From Patulibacter minatonensis DSM 18081 (GTDB lineage: Bacteria > Actinomycetota > Thermoleophilia > Solirubrobacterales > Solirubrobacteraceae), in contig NZ_KI912613.1 of the NCBI RefSeq assembly GCF_000519325.1, positions 730,935 through 794,934 on the forward strand: a stretch of 64,000 nt of DNA. Direction: 5' to 3'. A model generated the notes under the pieces. The model saw only the letters and a program-made list of their open reading frames with translations, had not been told where the DNA came from and did no database searches. The first letter of the stretch is position 1, and each line of letters begins with the position of its first letter. Position numbers and translations under genes: made by a program. This document shows positions 61,185 to 64,000 of this stretch, one piece after another.

Positions 61185-61955
61185 ATGACGGTGGACGCGG
61201 ACACGGGCGGGGAGTCGCGGGTGAGGCCCGCGACGCCGGACGTCCCGGGCGCCCAGGGGTCCGCGCCCCCGCCACCCGGGACGTGGTCCGCGCAGAACAG
61301 CGCGGGGTACCCGAGCCCGGCGGGGCTCACCGCCGACGTCGTCGTCCTGACGGTGCGGGACGGGGCGGTCCGGGTGCTCGCCCTGACCACGGACGACGGG
61401 CGCGTCGCGCTCCCCGGCGGGTTCGTCGGCGCCGGCGAGGACCCCGCGGACACCGCGGCGCGCAAGCTGACGGAGAAGACCGGCCTGCGGGACCTCTACC
61501 TCGAGCAGCTCGGCGCGTTCGCCGCCCCCGGCCGCGACCCCCGGGGGTGGATCCCGACGGTCGCCCACCTCGCGCTCGTCCCGGCGGACACGACACCGGG
61601 CGATCCCGCGGCCGCGTGGATCGACGCGCGGGCCGCGCACGACTGGGCTTTCGACCACCGCGAGATCCTGGCCGCCGCCCTCGAGCGCGTCGAGGGGAAG
61701 CTCTGGTGGTCGAACGTCTGCGTGGGCGTCCTGCCGGGCGACTTCGCGCTCGCCGACGCCCGCGCGGTCTACGACGCCGTCGCGAGGACCACCTACGACC
61801 CGGGCACGTTCGCCCGCGACCTGCGCGCCACCGGCCTGATCGAGCCGACCGGCGAAGAACGGCGCGCAGGCAAGGGTCGCCCGGCGGCCCTCTACCGCTT
61901 CGCGTCGCGCGAGCCCGCGTGGGGCGCGGGACGTCGCAAGCGCGTGAAGGCCTGA
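61185..61955 (+). CDS. Nudix-domain regulator, NrtR-like
   Basis: The protein has 256 residues from ATG at 61185, 9 bases after TACGCT (likely -10). The N-terminus is Pro-rich; a Nudix fold (about 40-160) has ALPGGFVGAGEDPADTAARK, where the Nudix box Glu residues are degenerate (KLTEKTG rather than REExxEExG). A winged-helix C-terminus (about 180-250; YDPGTFARDLRATGLIEP, GKGRPAALYRF) is typical of NrtR. NrtR proteins sense ADP-ribose and control NAD metabolism. It diverges from the SPFH/NAD-kinase-like pair. Confidence 0.83.
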   Translation: MTVDADTGGESRVRPATPDVPGAQGSAPPPPGTWSAQNSAGYPSPAGLTADVVVLTVRDGAVRVLALTTDDGRVALPGGFVGAGEDPADTAARKLTEKTGLRDLYLEQLGAFAAPGRDPRGWIPTVAHLALVPADTTPGDPAAAWIDARAAHDWAFDHREILAAALERVEGKLWWSNVCVGVLPGDFALADARAVYDAVARTTYDPGTFARDLRATGLIEPTGEERRAGKGRPAALYRFASREPAWGAGRRKRVKA

Positions 61956-61990
61956 CCGGCGCCGCCCGGCCCGCGGGCTACGCTGCGCCG

Positions 61991-62665
61991 ATGCCCCCGT
62001 CCGCACCGGACCCGGACCCCGCCCCGGGAGCGCCGGCGCGCGGGGACCGCCCGCCGGAGCCCGCCGCCCCGGACGCGCCGCCCGTCCCGCCGGGCCTCCC
62101 GGACGCGGCCGCAGCGCCCGCCCCGGCCGGGCGTCCCGCCACGACCGATCGTCCCGGTCCGGCCGGCCACCGCGAGCGCCCCTCCCCGGGGGCGCTGGCC
62201 GAGCACCTGCGCGAGCGCGTCTACGGGACCGTCGCGGTGCTCGCGTCGATCCTCACGCTGCTGGACCCGGGCCACGAGGGCGACGCCGTGGGCGCGGCCG
62301 TGACGCTCGTGGTCACGGTGGTGGCGCTGTGGGCCGCGAGCCTCTTCGCGGACCTGACCGCCCACCTCGCCGTGCACCAGCGGCTGCCGGACCGCGGCGC
62401 CACCCGGTCGCTCCTCTCGAGCCACCACCAGATCCTCGTCGTGGCCGTCGTGCCGGCGCTCCTCGTCCTCAGCACGGAGACGGGGTGGTGGGAGGCCCAC
62501 ACCGCGCTCGGGTGGGCGGCGGCCGTCCAGGTCCTGACCCTCGCGCTCGTCGGCGGGCTCGCGGTGCGCGGGACCCGGATCCCGTTCTGGGGCCGGCTCG
62601 TCGTCGTGGCGGGCGTCGTCGGCCTCGGGCTCCTGGTCGTCGGGATCAAGCTCCTGACGCACTGA
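61991..62665 (+). CDS. Hypothetical polytopic membrane protein
   Basis: The protein has 224 residues from an ATG 5 bases after TACGCT, a likely leaderless start. A 70-residue Pro/Ala-rich cytosolic N-terminus is followed by about five membrane helices (VYGTVAVLASILTLL, AAVTLVVTVVALWAASLFA, ILVVAVVPALLVLS, AAAVQVLTLALVGGLAV, VVVAGVVGLGLLVVGIKLL). No family recognised. The first helix pair carries conserved-looking polar residues (LFADLTAHLAVH). Confidence 0.72.
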   Translation: MPPSAPDPDPAPGAPARGDRPPEPAAPDAPPVPPGLPDAAAAPAPAGRPATTDRPGPAGHRERPSPGALAEHLRERVYGTVAVLASILTLLDPGHEGDAVGAAVTLVVTVVALWAASLFADLTAHLAVHQRLPDRGATRSLLSSHHQILVVAVVPALLVLSTETGWWEAHTALGWAAAVQVLTLALVGGLAVRGTRIPFWGRLVVVAGVVGLGLLVVGIKLLTH

Positions 62666-62667
62666 CC

Positions 62668-62762
62668 CGCACCGGGCGGGGCCCGGCGCCATTCCGGGTG
62701 CCCGGTGCCGCGCCGCAGTCCGACGCGCACCGGACCCGCGACGCACCGGGTGGGGCCCGGCG
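62668..62762. repeat. Short direct repeat between convergent genes
   Basis: CGCACCGGGCGGGGCCCGGCG (62668-62688) recurs as CGCACCGGGTGGGGCCCGGCG at 62742-62762 with one change. Each holds a CCGGG-N5-CCCGG-like hairpin. It lies between the membrane-protein gene and ileS, and may act as terminators for both. Confidence 0.55.
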
Positions 62763-62771
62763 GTCTCCCCC

Positions 62772-64000
62772 TCAGACCCGCGTGACCTGCACCACGACGT
62801 CGCGCCCGTCGACCTGCACCGGCGTGCCCGTCGCGCCCTCGTAGGCGACCGACGCGGCGAGGACCTCGCCCAGGAGGTGGTCCTCGTGCGCGCGGACGGC
62901 GTCGAGCGCGCCCGCATCGCCGCCGAGCCGCAGCTCGATCCGGTCGGTGACCTCGAAGCCGGCGTCCTGGCGCGCGACCTGGACCTGGCGCAGCACGGCG
63001 CGGGCGAGGCCCTCGGCGCGGAGGGCGTCGTCGACCTCGAGGTCCAGGGCGACGGCGTGCTGGCCCTCGCGCTCGAGCTGGTAGCCGTCGGGCGTCTCGA
63101 GCGACATCAGGAGGTCGTCGGCGGTCAGCTCGTGCTCGGCGCCGTCGATCTGCACGACGACGGGCTCGCCCTCGCGCAGCGCGGCGGCCACGCGGGTGCC
63201 GTCGAGGCCCTCGATCGCGGCGCGGACGGTGCCCATCGCCTTGCCGAAGCGCGGTCCGAGCGAGCGGAGGTTCGGCTTCAGCGCGACGCGGCCGAGCTCG
63301 TCGGCCTCGGCGACGAACTCGAGCGCCTTGACGTTCAGCTCGTCGGTGATGACGCCGGTCAGGCGCTCGATGGCGGCGCGCTCGTCGCCGGTGGCGACGA
63401 CGACGGCCTTGCGCAGCGGCTGGCGGACGTTCAGCCCGGACGCCGCGCGGGCGGCGAGACCCAGGCGGACGGTCTCGCGGGCGGTCGCCATGTCGGCCTC
63501 GAGCGCCTCGTCGCGGCGCGCGGGGTCGACCGCCGGCCAGTCGGCGAGGTGCACGGAGTCGTGTGTGCCGCCGAGCTGCACGTAGAGCTCGTCGGAGACG
63601 AACGGTGCGAGCGGGGCGAGCAGCGTCGCGACGCGGACGAGGGCCTCGCGGAGCGTGCCGAGGGCGACGGGGTCGCCGTCCCAGAAGCGGCGGCGCGAGC
63701 GCCGGACGTACCAGTTGGAGAGCTCGTCGACGAACGCGCCGATCGCGCGGCCGGCGGTCGTCACGTCGTAGGCGTCGAGCGCCTCGGTGGCCACGGCGGT
63801 CGTGGCCTCCATGCGGCTGACGATCCAGCGGTCGAGCTCGGTCTCCTCGCCGGCGGGCGCCTCGGTGTCGGGGGTGGCGGCGGGAACCGCATCTGCGGCG
63901 ATCGCCGCGTACTGGGCGTAGAAGCTCGCGGTGTTCCAGAGCGGCAGGAGGAACAGCCGCACCCCGTCGCGGACGGCCTCGTCGGAGTAGCGGTAGCCCT
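62772..64000 (-). CDS. ileS: Isoleucyl-tRNA synthetase, C-terminal part (runs off the window)
   Basis: The minus-strand frame is open to the window end; about 409 C-terminal residues are present. They cover the end of the catalytic region (GVRLFLLPLWNTASFYAQYA), the anticodon-binding domain (ELDRWIVSRMEATTAVATEA, ELSNWYVRRSRRRFWDG) and the IleRS-type C-terminal domain (LNVRQPLRKAVV, DELNVKALEFV, ALDLEVDDALRAEGLARAVL). IleRS charges tRNA-Ile in the cytosol. The KMSKS and HIGH motifs lie outside the window. No zinc-finger tail follows, fitting the long (clade II) IleRS form. Confidence 0.9.
   Translation of the reverse strand, partial: GYRYSDEAVRDGVRLFLLPLWNTASFYAQYAAIAADAVPAATPDTEAPAGEETELDRWIVSRMEATTAVATEALDAYDVTTAGRAIGAFVDELSNWYVRRSRRRFWDGDPVALGTLREALVRVATLLAPLAPFVSDELYVQLGGTHDSVHLADWPAVDPARRDEALEADMATARETVRLGLAARAASGLNVRQPLRKAVVVATGDERAAIERLTGVITDELNVKALEFVAEADELGRVALKPNLRSLGPRFGKAMGTVRAAIEGLDGTRVAAALREGEPVVVQIDGAEHELTADDLLMSLETPDGYQLEREGQHAVALDLEVDDALRAEGLARAVLRQVQVARQDAGFEVTDRIELRLGGDAGALDAVRAHEDHLLGEVLAASVAYEGATGTPVQVDGRDVVVQVTRV

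Noticed and set aside
1-64000. tRNA, rRNA, insertion sequences, prophage or integrase genes.
   Set aside because: No tRNA-like cloverleaf, transposase, recombinase or phage structural protein was recognised by reading. A tRNAscan or HMM search could still find something missed.

Overview
The window is chromosomal DNA of a very high G+C bacterium. Third codon positions are almost all G or C, GTG starts and 4-base stop/start overlaps are common, and several genes begin only 6-10 bases after a TAnnnT box, as in leaderless transcripts. A complete mycofactocin (MFT) locus, an actinobacterial-type mce operon with its ATPase inside it, and families of PucR and GAF-LuxR regulators point to Actinomycetota. 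My guess is class Thermoleophilia (Solirubrobacterales/Patulibacter-like), which is inference only. I saw no rRNA, tRNA, CRISPR array, transposase or prophage gene.

Left part (1-20 kb): two GAF-LuxR regulators, a YibE/F membrane protein behind a Fur/Zur-like box, a likely three-gene oxidoreductase operon (saccharopine-dehydrogenase-like plus two SDRs), a nuclease lipoprotein, a 59-residue membrane protein, an acyl-CoA ligase, an FAD desaturase-like enzyme paired with a DUF3556-type membrane protein, and five PucR-type regulators scattered among them. Lipid or alcohol catabolism is a reasonable theme.

Middle (19.6-33 kb): an mce lipid-import operon on the minus strand. In order of transcription it has an SCP2-like protein, an ABC ATPase, two YrbE/MlaE permeases, six Mce/MlaD proteins and a hypothetical protein. 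Most junctions overlap by 4 bases. A GAF-LuxR gene lies just upstream on the same strand.

Right-middle (35.8-51 kb): the mycofactocin region. Two GAF regulators with winged-helix C-termini (the first frameshifted) precede a minus-strand group of MFT methyltransferase (mftM), CoxE-like VWA protein, MoxR ATPase and an MFT-type NDMA-dependent methanol/alcohol dehydrogenase. Then come mftR and a divergent mftABCDEF operon with a clear promoter and operator. Cofactor synthesis, cofactor tailoring, a client enzyme and possible maturation factors therefore sit together.

Right end (51-64 kb): mixed genes. These are an orphan AbiEi/DUF559 protein, an L,D-transpeptidase, an AraC-type regulator divergent from a two-domain VOC dioxygenase-like protein, LysR and MFS genes, an NAD-kinase-like plus SPFH pair divergent from a Nudix-HTH regulator, a membrane protein, and the C-terminal part of ileS running off the window.

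A striking non-genic feature is a set of tandem palindromic repeat arrays with 61- or 70-base periods (39.1, 51.2, 52.5 and 58.6 kb). All lie between genes, mostly between convergent genes, and related units recur at distant sites.
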